From contig NZ_JACJOX010000026.1 in the NCBI RefSeq assembly GCF_014695775.1, forward strand, positions 1 to 64,000: 64,000 nt of DNA, in the 5' to 3' direction. The stretch comes from Leptolyngbya sp. FACHB-60 (GTDB lineage Bacteria; Cyanobacteriota; Cyanobacteriia; Phormidesmidales; Phormidesmidaceae). This document shows positions 28,167 to 36,631 of the stretch, one piece after another. The number at the start of each line of letters is the position of its first letter. Position 1 is the first letter of the stretch. Made by a program: the position numbers and the translations under genes. A model generated the notes under the pieces. That model made no database searches. It was not told the DNA's origin and was given only the letters and a program-made list of their open reading frames with translations.

Positions 28167-28871
28167 TCAAAGCAGCGACTGCACCCCTCGATAGGTCTCG
28201 ATGTCGATCGCCTGAAGTCGTTCGTAGGCGCGATCGATGGTGCGCTGCCCCCGCAAAAAGCCCGTGCTGGCCCCCGGACAGATATGGGCCAGAGTATCGG
28301 TAGAAAAGCGGTTTTTTAGCGCCTCAACCTGCTGGAGCTGACGGGGCCAGTGAAAGGTTTTAGATAGGCGCAGCGGTTCTGGCTCACCGGTTCGGCTGGG
28401 CAGCAGGTGCCGCCCGGTAAACAGCACGCCGCCGTAGGCGCGGTAGTAGAGGCAGGCCGACCCCGGCGAGTGGCCTGGCGTCCAAAAAGCCTCTAGCTCG
28501 GGGCTAAATTCAAAGCTGTGGTGAAATGCGGTGGTGGGGGTATCGGGGAGCAGGTAGGCCTCCTGCTCTTGAATCACCACCTCGCAGCCCAGAGCTTTTT
28601 GAATCGCGGCGGCCCGACCCATACCCCCCCGGTGGGTAATGAACAGCCGTTGCACCCCACCCTGGGCAGCCAGCCAAGCGCGATTTTCCTCATCCCAGGC
28701 TGGGGCATCAATGAGTAGATTGGCAGGCAGGCCCTCGGCAGTGTTGTCTACAATAAAGTAAGCCGTAGCTCCCTGGGTATCGCGGTTGGGAGCGAAGGCG
28801 TAGACGGTGTCAAACACCGGGCGCGGAGCTTTGGGACTGGGGGATGAAACCGGCGCTGAAGCTGCTGTCAT
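28167..28871 (-). CDS. Metallo-beta-lactamase-fold protein with degenerate metal motif
   Basis: 234 residues. The fold is recognisable from ATAYFIVDN...NLLIDAPAW, FITHRGGMGRA, FWTPGHSPGSACLYY and GVLFTGRHLL. The first metal motif, normally HxHxDH, reads THRGGMG and keeps only the first His. TPGHSPGS (third metal His) is intact and the FTGR position has lost the usual Asp. Cyanobacterial and plant relatives of this group exist, so it may be a conserved non-hydrolytic or single-metal variant. Monocistronic, divergent from the site-2 protease. Confidence 0.75.
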   Translation of the reverse strand: MTAASAPVSSPSPKAPRPVFDTVYAFAPNRDTQGATAYFIVDNTAEGLPANLLIDAPAWDEENRAWLAAQGGVQRLFITHRGGMGRAAAIQKALGCEVVIQEQEAYLLPDTPTTAFHHSFEFSPELEAFWTPGHSPGSACLYYRAYGGVLFTGRHLLPSRTGEPEPLRLSKTFHWPRQLQQVEALKNRFSTDTLAHICPGASTGFLRGQRTIDRAYERLQAIDIETYRGVQSLL

Positions 28872-29013
28872 GAAGACGGGTAAGGGGTGAGAAAAACCGT
28901 TGAAACGCCTATACTAGCTGAACCGCGCCCCCGTCGCCTGGGTTATTTTTGTTGGGTCAGCCGCCTAAAAACGGTGATTCTGGTTTCGATCGTTGCACTC
29001 CACTGGCTACTCG

Positions 29014-30486
29014 ATGGTGTTTTTCTGGCTTATAGTTCTTGGTCTGCTGACCTATGTGCTGCTTCAGCGCAGCGTTAGCCGCATCACCCGTACTCCCGTG
29101 GGGCTGCTGTGGCTGGTGATGATGATGCCAGCGTTTATTTTGACCGCCTGGGTGATGGTTTACGGCAACGAAGAGCCTGCCCCCACCGCCCTGCTGCTGG
29201 GTCTATTTATTGCTTGCCCGCTGCTCTACTGGGCGCTAATTCAAAAGGGGCGCATTGCCGCACCAAAAGCGGCTAATGCCGAGGGCGCGGCGGCTGACGC
29301 TAAGAAGCTACTGGTACCACCGCCCAAGCCCGTCCTGCGCCCCATCGACAAAGACGAAGAAGCGATGCTTCAGGGCTGCTTCCCCTGGTCGGTGTATTAT
29401 CTGCAAAACATTGAGTACCGCCCCCAAGCGATGATTTGCCGGGGACAGCTGCGCTCTACGCCTACTGTGGCCTACGACACTGTAAAAGAGAATATTCGCC
29501 GCCACTTCGGCGATCGCTTCCTCGTCCTCTTTCAAGAGGGTCTTCAGGGCAAGCCGGTGTTTGCTCTGGTGCCCAACCCTCAGGTCGAAAAGGGCGATCG
29601 CAGCACTCAAACCCTGACCCGCCCAGGGCTAGCGTTGGGCCTGCTGCTGGTCACCCTGTTTACCACCACCGCCGTGGGCACCTACTTGGCGGGCGTCACC
29701 GAAGAACAGCTCCAGGCCGCGCCCGCGTTAATTTTGCAGGGGTTGCCCTACGCCTTGGGGCTACTGGTCATTCTCGGCTGCCACGAGATGGGCCACTACC
29801 TGGCGGCTCGCCGCTATAGGATGCAGGTCACACTGCCCTACTTTATTCCGGTGCCGTTTTTCTTGGGCACTCTGGGAGCGTTCATTCAAATGAAGTCGCC
29901 GGTGCCCAACCGTCGTGCCCTGTTTGATGTGGGCATTGCTGGGCCTTTGTCGGGGCTAGTGGTAGCGGTGCCGCTGCTGCTATGGGGGCTGAGCCAGTCC
30001 ACCATCGTGCCCATTCCTGAAACCGGCTCTAGCCTGCTGAACTTTGAGGCCCTAGACCCCAAGGCTTCCCTGATGCTGACCCTGCTCTCAAAGCTGGTGC
30101 TGGGGTCAGCGGTGGCGGCTGACGAGGCGATTCACCTGCACCCGATCGCGATCGCGGGCTGCCTGGGTCTGGTAGTTACCGCCCTCAACCTGATGCCCGT
30201 GGGCCAACTCGACGGCGGCCACATCGTCCACGCTATGTACGGTCAGCGGATTGGCGGCATTGTGGGCCAGGTGGCTCGGCTGCTGGTGTTCGGCCTCGCC
30301 CTGGTGCACCCTGAGCTGATGATCTGGGCGATTCTGCTGTTCTTTATTCCAGCGGCAGACCAGCCTGCTCTCAACGATGTCAGCGAGCTAGACGATCGCC
30401 GCGACCTGCTGGGGCTAGTGGCCTTGACACTGTTGGTTATGATTGTGCTGCCAGCGCCGGGCATTCTCACTCGGTTGCTGTATTAG
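29014..30486 (+). CDS. Site-2 protease family (M50) metalloprotease, EGY-like
   Basis: 490 residues from the ATG at 29014. Two N-terminal helices and a cytosolic or lumenal domain (about 110-200) precede a polytopic M50 core. Zinc motif HEMGHYLAARRY lies near residue 257 and the third ligand motif LMPVGQLDGGH near 395. This size and arrangement match the chloroplast EGY and cyanobacterial S2P branch, intramembrane proteases that cut membrane proteins such as anti-sigma factors. The upstream TTG at 28993 is less likely as a start. Confidence 0.9.
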   Translation: MVFFWLIVLGLLTYVLLQRSVSRITRTPVGLLWLVMMMPAFILTAWVMVYGNEEPAPTALLLGLFIACPLLYWALIQKGRIAAPKAANAEGAAADAKKLLVPPPKPVLRPIDKDEEAMLQGCFPWSVYYLQNIEYRPQAMICRGQLRSTPTVAYDTVKENIRRHFGDRFLVLFQEGLQGKPVFALVPNPQVEKGDRSTQTLTRPGLALGLLLVTLFTTTAVGTYLAGVTEEQLQAAPALILQGLPYALGLLVILGCHEMGHYLAARRYRMQVTLPYFIPVPFFLGTLGAFIQMKSPVPNRRALFDVGIAGPLSGLVVAVPLLLWGLSQSTIVPIPETGSSLLNFEALDPKASLMLTLLSKLVLGSAVAADEAIHLHPIAIAGCLGLVVTALNLMPVGQLDGGHIVHAMYGQRIGGIVGQVARLLVFGLALVHPELMIWAILLFFIPAADQPALNDVSELDDRRDLLGLVALTLLVMIVLPAPGILTRLLY

Positions 30487-30531
30487 CCCCAGGGCTACCC
30501 CTTAGTTCTGGCCATTGTTCTGGTAACCGCC

Positions 30532-30930
30532 ATGTCCCAAGACCTCACCCAGTGGATTATGGAGGTGCGCACCCTCCAGCGGCAGCTGGCCGACACCCAA
30601 AAAGAGCGCGACCAGGCCTACAACAGCGCCGCTAACTGGCGTCGCCTCTACGAAACCGAAGCCCGTCAGCGGCGCGAAGACTCCATCGCCTTTCAGGCCC
30701 AAATCGACGCGCTTCAGCAGCGCCTCGACACCGATCCCGGTGCCGCGCTGGAGAAAGATTTAGATTTGTCCACTATCAACTCCCTCCAGGGGTTGCAGCA
30801 GCGCCTCGACGGGTTAGTGCAGCAGTGCCAAGACCTCACCCAGCAGTTGCAGGCCGAGCAAGCGGCCCATGCCCAGACCCGCCAAACCCTCACCGCCGCC
30901 CTGGGCGACACCTTCGACGCCCTAAAGTAG
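30532..30930 (+). CDS. Hypothetical coiled-coil protein
   Basis: 132 residues, strongly alpha-helical and rich in Gln/Glu/Arg, with heptad-like spacing over almost the whole length (MEVRTLQRQLADTQKERDQA, LQQRLDGLVQQCQDLTQQLQ). No catalytic motif or membrane segment. It begins 45 bases after the site-2 protease and may share its transcript. Family not recognised beyond cyanobacterial hypothetical protein. Confidence 0.7.
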   Translation: MSQDLTQWIMEVRTLQRQLADTQKERDQAYNSAANWRRLYETEARQRREDSIAFQAQIDALQQRLDTDPGAALEKDLDLSTINSLQGLQQRLDGLVQQCQDLTQQLQAEQAAHAQTRQTLTAALGDTFDALK

Positions 30931-30954
30931 GGGCGCACGGTTGCACGCCCCTAC
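30927..30954. repeat. GTAGGGGCG...CGCCCCTAC inverted repeat between convergent genes
   Basis: Nine-base arms 30927-30935 and 30946-30954, 10-base loop. The left arm includes the TAG stop of the coiled-coil gene. The sequence is a member of a GTAGGGGC-type palindrome class seen again at 45792. It may work as a bidirectional terminator. Confidence 0.6.
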
Positions 30955-30979
30955 CGCCGCGGGAATTTAGGCTCTGTCC

Positions 30980-32371
30980 CTAGCCGCCCGCGACAAAGAT
31001 ATACCGCAGCAAGAAAATAGCGGCCAAAATCCACATGCCAATGGTGGTCTGCGAGGTTTTGCCCTGGAAGGCCTTGATCAGCGGGTAGGCAATCAGCCCC
31101 ATGGCCAAACCTTCAGCGATGGAGAAGGCCAGGGGCATCATGATAATGGTCAGAAAAGCGGCGATCGCATCGGCGGGCTCATCCCAGTCAATATTCTTGG
31201 CTGCCGACATCATCAGCACCCCCACAATGATCAGCGCTGGGGCAGTGGCAAAGGCCGGAATGCCCTGCAACAAAGGGATAAACAGCATCGACACCAAAAA
31301 CAGCCCCGCAGTCACCAGAGCCGTAAAGCCGCTGCGCCCCCCTTCAGAAATGCCCGATGCCGACTCAATGTAGGTCGTCACCGTTGAGGTGCCCAGCACC
31401 GCCCCAGCGGTAGTGCCAACGGCATCGGCCATAAACGCCTTTTCTACCCCCGAAAACTTGCCGTCGGCATCGATATAGCCAGCTTTAGAGCCCAGCCCAG
31501 TCAGGGTGCCAATGGTGTCAAACAAATCCACAAACAGGAACACAAAGATAATGCTCACCATTTGCCAGAAGTTGATGCGGAACAGTTCCCCCAGACCCAC
31601 AAAAGCCTGACCAAATAGACCGACTGGGGCCGAAGGCACTGCCATCAGCCCCGTCGGCCAGGGCGACACCCCCGAGAGCCACGCCAGCACCGAGGTGCCT
31701 AAAATGCCCCACAGCAGTGCCCCCGTCACCCGCCGCGAGAACAGGGCGGCAGTGATGCCCACGCCAAGCAGCGCCATGGCCGTTTGGGGCGATCGCAGAT
31801 TGCCTAGGGTCGTAAACGTCGCCTCCGACGGCACAATAATGCCCGCCCCCTTCAAGGCAATATAGGCAATAAACAGACCAATGCCTGCCGTAGTGGCGTG
31901 CTTCACCGCATCGGGAATGGCCTCCACAATTTTGCCGCGCACATTGGAGATGGTCATGAGGATGAAGATAATCCCCTCAATGAACACCGCCGCCAGGGCC
32001 ACCCGCCAGTCAATCCCGAGGCCCAGCACCACCGTAAAGGCAAAGTAAGCGTTGATGCCCATGCCAGGGGCCAAGGCAAAGGGGAGCTTAGCGTAGAGCG
32101 CCATCACCAGCGTAGCCAGCGCCGCCGACAGGCCCGTGGCCATCACCAATTCTCCAAACAAGTCTCCCGACTCGTTGAGAAAGATCGCATTCGACAAAAT
32201 AGCCGGGTTCACAATCAAGATGTAGGCCATCGTGACAAAGGTCGTCAGCCCCGCCAGCGACTCCGTGCGAAAGTCAGTGCCATGGGCAGCAAACTCAAAA
32301 AACTCAGCAATTTTGTTCCCCGGTCCCGCCTTTGGTGGCGCTTGGGGCAGTTGTTCAGTGGGTTGGGTCAC
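30980..32371 (-). CDS. NCS2-family purine permease (AzgA/GhxP-like)
   Basis: 463 residues from the GTG at 32371, chosen because AAGGAGG lies 6 bases upstream; a longer frame from 32452 has no such site. The N-terminus FFEFAAHGTDFRTESLAGLT, then MAYILIVNPAILS and APGMGINAYFAF, are classic for the AzgA branch that imports hypoxanthine, guanine or adenine with protons. About 12-14 helices, with the substrate helix FVFLFVDLFDTIGTLTGLG. Monocistronic. Confidence 0.93.
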   Translation of the reverse strand: MTQPTEQLPQAPPKAGPGNKIAEFFEFAAHGTDFRTESLAGLTTFVTMAYILIVNPAILSNAIFLNESGDLFGELVMATGLSAALATLVMALYAKLPFALAPGMGINAYFAFTVVLGLGIDWRVALAAVFIEGIIFILMTISNVRGKIVEAIPDAVKHATTAGIGLFIAYIALKGAGIIVPSEATFTTLGNLRSPQTAMALLGVGITAALFSRRVTGALLWGILGTSVLAWLSGVSPWPTGLMAVPSAPVGLFGQAFVGLGELFRINFWQMVSIIFVFLFVDLFDTIGTLTGLGSKAGYIDADGKFSGVEKAFMADAVGTTAGAVLGTSTVTTYIESASGISEGGRSGFTALVTAGLFLVSMLFIPLLQGIPAFATAPALIIVGVLMMSAAKNIDWDEPADAIAAFLTIIMMPLAFSIAEGLAMGLIAYPLIKAFQGKTSQTTIGMWILAAIFLLRYIFVAGG

Positions 32372-32377
32372 GGTAGA

Positions 32378-32384
32378 CCTCCTT
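32378..32384 (-). promoter_or_regulatory. Strong ribosome binding site deciding the NCS2 start
   Basis: AAGGAGG on the minus strand, 6 bases before the GTG at 32371. It supports the shorter protein and rules against the N-terminal extension reading from 32452. Confidence 0.75.
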
Positions 32385-32576
32385 ATAAATGGATAGGCAA
32401 TTGGCCAATATAGACCCACAAGGCCAATAGACTCAGCCCTAGTCCACGACATCTACCCCATTGGATCTGCTATCAGAGCTACAATCTCTGGTTTTTCCCT
32501 GCCGCTACATCCCCAAGCACCGTACTCAAAGCCAGATGCTAGGAGGGTTTAAATAGGGCTACTCTACTACTTTCGC

Positions 32577-32684
32577 CTACTTCCGCCAGGGCCAGCGAGT
32601 GCCCATTTCTGTCGCCGCCGGCCAACCTAGGTACAGCACCAGTAGGGCAACGCCCAAAAGAAAAGGGCCAATATCATTGGGCAT
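32577..32684 (-). CDS. Possible 35-residue single-helix membrane protein
   Basis: An ATG at 32684 opens 35 codons: a short polar start (MPNDIGP), a 14-residue hydrophobic helix (FLLGVALLVLYLGW) and a positive tail (RWPWRK). The layout resembles tiny thylakoid subunits, but it matches none that I know (PetL, PetM, PetN, Psb or Psa small subunits). There is no clear Shine-Dalgarno sequence. Treat as a candidate only. Confidence 0.3.
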   Translation of the reverse strand: MPNDIGPFLLGVALLVLYLGWPAATEMGTRWPWRK

Positions 32685-32931
32685 AGATCGGGGTGCTCGA
32701 GGGTAAACAAAGCTGCCTTTTAAACTCTAAGCTATGGGGCGATCGCGATCGCTGCCAATGACCCGAGCAACACCGGCGATCGCCAGAACCCAGCCGTTAC
32801 AGAAGATATCTACCCCCTTCAGGCTTACAACACGCTCATCTGCATGGCTATTGCTCTACACCTCCCCGACGCCGTTAGCCTGCAGGGAGTGTGTTTTGGG
32901 CACCATAGGCCAGTTACGTTTGGACTAGAGC

Positions 32932-33087
32932 ATGGACGCCTTCGACATTTGGGCTATGGCCCCTAACTACTACGGCCAGTGGGACGGTATTGCAGCAGCC
33001 CTGGTGCTTTCCCTGGTGCTGGGTTGGGTGCTCGCTGGTTTCCCAGGTATTCCCCGCACCTGGCTCAACGATGACTGGCGACAGTAG
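32932..33087 (+). CDS. Possible 51-residue single-helix membrane protein
   Basis: ATG at 32932 to TAG at 33085-33087. The N-terminus is aromatic and acidic (MDAFDIWAMAPNYYGQWDG), followed by one hydrophobic helix (IAAALVLSLVLGWVLAG) and a polar Trp-containing tail (TWLNDDWRQ). The amino-acid use looks protein-like rather than random, and the high Trp content is common in small thylakoid or envelope proteins. No known family recognised; the ribosome site is weak (GGACTAGAG). Confidence 0.5.
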   Translation: MDAFDIWAMAPNYYGQWDGIAAALVLSLVLGWVLAGFPGIPRTWLNDDWRQ

Positions 33088-33439
33088 GCAACAACAGCCC
33101 CCAGCACTGGGTCGAGAGTTCAGCAGATGTCTAATCCCTCTTTAATCACTTCGGAAGGAGAGTAAAAGCAATGCTGTTTACTCTCAGTTTTCATCAATTT
33201 ATCTGAGCCATGCTGAACGAATTGCCAGTGACTAAAGAGGGCTAACCCGCGTAAATCAACCCGAATTGCTGTGGGCAGAGTGTGCCACTCAAACATGAAA
33301 TCAGAACAAAATTTGAGCCGTTAATGGTGTGAAACATCGCATCTGTCAATCTCTCTATCGCTAGATCAGCAATTTTCAATCTCTCTTTAAGCTACAAAAA
33401 GGCTGGAATAGCCGAGATCTCAAACGATTAGAGAGGTGA
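33088..33439. promoter_or_regulatory. Leader region of the DUF326 gene
   Basis: 352 bases before the copper-storage-like gene. It contains the hairpin with embedded ribosome site at 33153-33206 and two similar CAATCTCTCT elements (about 33347 and 33381). It is AT-richer than the flanking coding DNA. No other gene is seen. Confidence 0.45.
33153..33206 (+). promoter_or_regulatory. Ribosome site and 11-codon frame buried in a hairpin
   Basis: GGAAGGAGA (33153-33161) is followed 9 bases later by ATG and an 11-codon frame (MLFTLSFHQFI, stop TGA 33204-33206). The arm GAGAGTAAA (33158-33166) pairs with TTTACTCTC (33177-33185); a further AGC/GCT pairing with one bulge closes the loop on the start codon. 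The stem hides both the Shine-Dalgarno sequence and the ATG. It may be a leader peptide or a translational switch upstream of the DUF326 gene, or simply a protein-binding palindrome. Confidence 0.4.
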
Positions 33440-33811
33440 ATGATGCCTATTCAAACCCTTGAATTACACAACGTAAACGATGAGATGCAGCAGTGCATTC
33501 AGAACTGCCTCGATTGCCACAGCCTGTGCCTCAACACCCTCACCTACTGCCTGGAGCAGGGCGGTCACCACGCCGAGCCGTCCCACATTCGCCTAATGAT
33601 GGACTGTGTGGAGAGCTGCCAAACCAGCGCTAACTTTATGCTGCGCGGTTCAGATCTCCACGCTCATTTTTGTGGCGCCTGTGCTGAGGTGTGCGATCGC
33701 TGTGCCAAAGACTGCGCCAGCATGGGCGACGATGCTCAAATGCAAGCCTGTGCTGAAATGTGTCGCCGCTGTTCAGAAACCTGTCGCCGCATGAGTGTGG
33801 CTATGGCCTAA
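33440..33811 (+). CDS. DUF326 four-helix-bundle protein (copper-storage/Csp-like)
   Basis: 123 residues with 16 cysteines spaced along predicted helices (CIQNCLDCHSLCL, CVESCQ, CGACAEVCDRCAKDC, CAEMCRRCSETC). This CxxxC/CxxC pattern inside a four-helix bundle is that of Csp proteins, which bind many Cu(I) ions within the bundle core. There is no signal peptide, so it would be a cytosolic Csp3-like store. It starts ATGATG at 33440/33443 after GAGAGGTGA. It heads the copper island: the chaperone and ATPase genes follow after a terminator and a promoter of their own. Confidence 0.85.
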   Translation: MMPIQTLELHNVNDEMQQCIQNCLDCHSLCLNTLTYCLEQGGHHAEPSHIRLMMDCVESCQTSANFMLRGSDLHAHFCGACAEVCDRCAKDCASMGDDAQMQACAEMCRRCSETCRRMSVAMA

Positions 33812-33876
33812 CCTACGCTGGCTTAGAGTATTGTCAGCGCAGCACAGTTAAAGGCTCATAAATCTGACGGCTAACG

Positions 33877-33918
33877 CAATGAGGGGGCATAGTCTTTATG
33901 CCCCCTCATTGTTGTTTT
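33877..33918 (+). terminator. Rho-independent terminator after the DUF326 gene
   Basis: Perfect 15-base stem CAATGAGGGGGCATA / TATGCCCCCTCATTG (33877-33891 with 33897-33911), loop GTCTT, followed by TTGTTTT. It separates the DUF326 gene from the chaperone-ATPase transcript. Confidence 0.88.
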
Positions 33919-33970
33919 CAGATTTCTAACAGAACAATAAACCGTTTCACAAATTGTTTGGTTTAACCCC

Positions 33971-34004
33971 TTGACTCTCTAGCGCACTGGAAGCTTCAAG
34001 ATAG
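33971..34004 (+). promoter_or_regulatory. Candidate MerR-type metal-responsive promoter
   Basis: TTGACT (33971-33976) and CAAGAT (33997-34002) are separated by 20 bases. The spacer contains an imperfect dyad, CTCTAG-CGCA-CTGGAAG. Overlong spacers with a dyad between -35 and -10 are the mark of MerR-family promoters such as those of CueR. It lies 27 bases before the copper-chaperone ATG. No MerR gene is in the window, so the regulator is unproven. Confidence 0.4.
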
Positions 34005-34030
34005 ACCCATACAGAGTTTAGAGGTTTGCC

Positions 34031-34225
34031 ATGGCGCTCAAATTTACCGTTCCAGATCTAGCCTGCTCTGCCTGCGTAGGCACTGTGACTAAAGCCATTC
34101 AGGCGATCGACACCACTGCCCAAGTCAAGGCTGACCCTGCCACAAAACAGGTTGAGGTTGCCACTGTCGCTGCCGAGGCTGCCATCAAGCAGGCCATTGT
34201 CGATGCTGGCTACACCGTTGCCTGA
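34031..34225 (+). CDS. Heavy-metal-associated copper chaperone (CopZ/Atx1-like)
   Basis: 64 residues, one HMA ferredoxin-like domain. The metal loop is DLACSACVGTV, with a CxxC in place of the more usual MxCxxC (Leu precedes Ala-Cys). It would carry Cu(I) in the cytosol to the CopA ATPase encoded 33 bases downstream. The two genes are very likely co-transcribed from the promoter at 33971. Confidence 0.88.
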   Translation: MALKFTVPDLACSACVGTVTKAIQAIDTTAQVKADPATKQVEVATVAAEAAIKQAIVDAGYTVA

Positions 34226-34258
34226 CTCCGCAGCTATTCACCTTTGAGGACAACACCG

Positions 34259-36511
34259 ATGCAAAACCAACTGCTAAAGCTGCGGGGCATGAGCTGCGCC
34301 GCCTGCGCCAGCAATATTGAAGAGGCAATTCGCGCGGTGCCTGGTGTAGAGGCATGCAGCGTTAACTTTGGTGCTGAGCAAGCCGCCGTCACCTACGACC
34401 CCCATCAAACCAACCTCACCAAAATTCAGGGGGCGGTGGATGAGGCGGGCTACAGGGCTCAGCCGCTGCAAGATGATGTGCTGGCCCCCGAAGACGACGC
34501 CGAACGGCGGGAGCGGGAGGCCGAAAACCGCCAGCTCACTCGCAAAGCCGTGTTTAGCCTCGTCATCGGCAGCATTTTGGTGATCGGCTCGCTGCCGATG
34601 ATGACGGGGTTGCCGATTCCCTTTATCCCCATGTGGCTGCACAATCCCTGGTTTCAGCTGGTGCTGACTACGCCCGTGCTGTTCTGGGCGGGGAATTCCT
34701 TTTTTATCAACGCCTGGAAAGCCTTCAAGCGCCACTCCGCCAGCATGGATACGCTGGTCGCCGTAGGCACCGGCACCGCCTTTCTCTACTCGCTGTTTCC
34801 CACGTTTCATCCTCAGTGGTTCATTGACCAGGGGCTGAACCCCGACGTGTATTTTGAAGCAGCAGCGGTGATTGTTGCGCTGATTTTGCTGGGGCGATTG
34901 CTAGAGAACCGGGCCAAGGGTCAGACCTCCGAAGCGATTCGCAAGCTGATGGGCTTACAGGCCAAAACCGCACGGGTAATCCGTGATGGACGAGAGTATG
35001 ACATTCCCATTGCCGAGGTGGTGCTGGGCGATGTGGTGCTGGTGCGGCCTGGGGAAAAAATTCCGGTCGATGGCCAAATCGTCGATGGTGCGTCCACTCT
35101 CGATGAGACCATGGTGACGGGCGAAAGCGTACCCGTGCAGAAAACCGTCGGCGACGAGGTGATTGGGGCGACGCTGAATAAAACCGGCAGCTTTAAGTTT
35201 CGCGCCACCCGGGTGGGCAGGGACACGTTTTTGGCGCAGATCGTCAAGCTGGTGCAGCAGGCCCAGGGGTCAAAAGCCCCAATTCAGAAATTAGCTGACC
35301 AAGTTACGTCCTGGTTTGTGCCAGCGGTAATCGCGATCGCGATTCTCACCTTCATCGTCTGGTACAACGTCATGGGCAACATCACCATGGCGCTGATCAC
35401 TACGGTGGGCGTGCTGATTATTGCCTGCCCCTGCGCCCTGGGTCTGGCCACACCGACCTCGATCATGGTGGGCACGGGCAAAGGAGCCGAGAACGGTATT
35501 TTGATCAAAGGGGCCGACAGCCTGGAGCTGGCCCACAACATTCAGGCGATCGTGCTGGATAAGACGGGGACGATTACCCAGGGCAAGCCCACGGTGACCA
35601 ATTATCTGACTGTGAACGGCACCGCCACCGAACTGCATTTGCTCAAACTCGCTGGCTCGCTAGAGCGCAACTCCGAGCATCCCCTGGCCGAAGCGGTGGT
35701 CAACTACGCCCAGTCGCAAGGGGTGACGTTGGCAGACCCCCAAGGTTTTGAAGCGGTAGCGGGCAGCGGTGTCCAGGGGGCTGTAGCAGGTCAACGGGTA
35801 CAGATTGGCACCCACCGTTGGATGGCGGAACTGGGCATTGAAACCGATCGCCTGCAACAACAGTGGGAGCAGCTAGAATCTCAGGGCCGAACGGTGGTTT
35901 GGCTAGCGGTAGATGGCACAGTAGAGGCAATTTTGGCCATTGCCGACGCGGTCAAGCCCTCGTCTGCGGCCGCCATTGCCACCCTGCAACGCATGGGCCT
36001 AGAGGTGGTGATGTTGACCGGCGACAACCGCCGCACCGCCGAGGCGATCGCCCGCGAAGTCGGCATTGCCCGCGTGTTTGCCGAGGTGCGCCCCGACCAG
36101 AAAGCTGCCCAAGTCGAAAGCCTGCAACGGGAAGGCAAGATCGTGGCAATGGTGGGCGATGGCATTAACGATGCCCCGGCCCTGGCCCAGGCCGATGTCG
36201 GTATGGCGATCGGCACTGGCACCGATGTGGCGATCGCCGCCAGCGACATCACTCTGATCTCCGGCGACCTGCACGGCATTGTCACCGCCATCCAGCTCTC
36301 CCGCGCCACCATGGCCAACATTCGCCAAAACCTGTTCTTCGCCTTTATCTACAACGTTGCGGGCATCCCGATCGCGGCGGGCATTCTCTACCCCATCTTT
36401 GGGTGGCTGCTCAGCCCGATTATCGCTGGAGCCGCGATGGCCTTTAGCTCGGTGTCGGTGGTGACAAATGCCCTACGGCTGCGGAACTTTCGCCCGAAAT
36501 TACAAGGGTGA
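34259..36511 (+). CDS. copA: Cu(I)-exporting P-type ATPase (CopA/PacS/CtaA type)
   Basis: 750 residues from the ATG at 34259. Domain order: one N-terminal HMA domain ([10 protein letters not shown], residues 10-19), two membrane helices, the P1B core with actuator TGES (near 287), the intramembrane metal site CPC ([10 protein letters not shown], near 391), phosphorylation site DKTGT (near 434), the SEHPL motif (near 472) and the hinge GDGINDAP (near 633), then two final helices. CPC with an HMA of GMxCAAC type indicates Cu(I) or Ag(I). Cyanobacteria have CtaA (plasma membrane) and PacS (thylakoid); which one this is cannot be told by eye. Confidence 0.95.
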   Translation: MQNQLLKLRGMSCAACASNIEEAIRAVPGVEACSVNFGAEQAAVTYDPHQTNLTKIQGAVDEAGYRAQPLQDDVLAPEDDAERREREAENRQLTRKAVFSLVIGSILVIGSLPMMTGLPIPFIPMWLHNPWFQLVLTTPVLFWAGNSFFINAWKAFKRHSASMDTLVAVGTGTAFLYSLFPTFHPQWFIDQGLNPDVYFEAAAVIVALILLGRLLENRAKGQTSEAIRKLMGLQAKTARVIRDGREYDIPIAEVVLGDVVLVRPGEKIPVDGQIVDGASTLDETMVTGESVPVQKTVGDEVIGATLNKTGSFKFRATRVGRDTFLAQIVKLVQQAQGSKAPIQKLADQVTSWFVPAVIAIAILTFIVWYNVMGNITMALITTVGVLIIACPCALGLATPTSIMVGTGKGAENGILIKGADSLELAHNIQAIVLDKTGTITQGKPTVTNYLTVNGTATELHLLKLAGSLERNSEHPLAEAVVNYAQSQGVTLADPQGFEAVAGSGVQGAVAGQRVQIGTHRWMAELGIETDRLQQQWEQLESQGRTVVWLAVDGTVEAILAIADAVKPSSAAAIATLQRMGLEVVMLTGDNRRTAEAIAREVGIARVFAEVRPDQKAAQVESLQREGKIVAMVGDGINDAPALAQADVGMAIGTGTDVAIAASDITLISGDLHGIVTAIQLSRATMANIRQNLFFAFIYNVAGIPIAAGILYPIFGWLLSPIIAGAAMAFSSVSVVTNALRLRNFRPKLQG

Positions 36512-36527
36512 TGGGGTAGGTGGAATT

Positions 36528-36565
36528 CAAAGTTCAAAATTAAGAAGGCAAAATTTTGAACTTTG
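36528..36565. repeat. 14-bp inverted repeat downstream of the copper ATPase
   Basis: CAAAGTTCAAAATT (36528-36541) pairs perfectly with AATTTTGAACTTTG (36552-36565), loop of 10. It is followed by further TTTGAAATTTGAAATTTG runs and C-rich short tandem sequence (CCCCCACTCCCC). Repeats of this A/T-rich type occur between genes in filamentous cyanobacteria; a terminator role is possible but no clean U tract follows. Confidence 0.55.
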
Positions 36566-36631
36566 CACTTTGAAATTTGAAATTTGCATTCACCATCTCC
36601 CCCACTCCCCACATTCCCCAGGATCTTCCCC

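Larger units (their letters stand above)
32372..32931. other. Gene-poor region after the purine permease
   Basis: 560 bases. Apart from the possible 35-codon frame on the minus strand (32577-32684), I see no gene. The plus-strand frame at 32734-32928 has unlikely composition (Arg/Ser/Thr-rich) and overlaps GCGATCGCGATCGC repeats, so it was not called. Confidence 0.4.

Noticed and set aside
32700..32800. Clustered GCGATCGC/GATCGC repeats as a CRISPR or origin element
   Set aside because: These are HIP1 octamers that are spread throughout the window, in genes too; there is no regular spacing with unique spacers.
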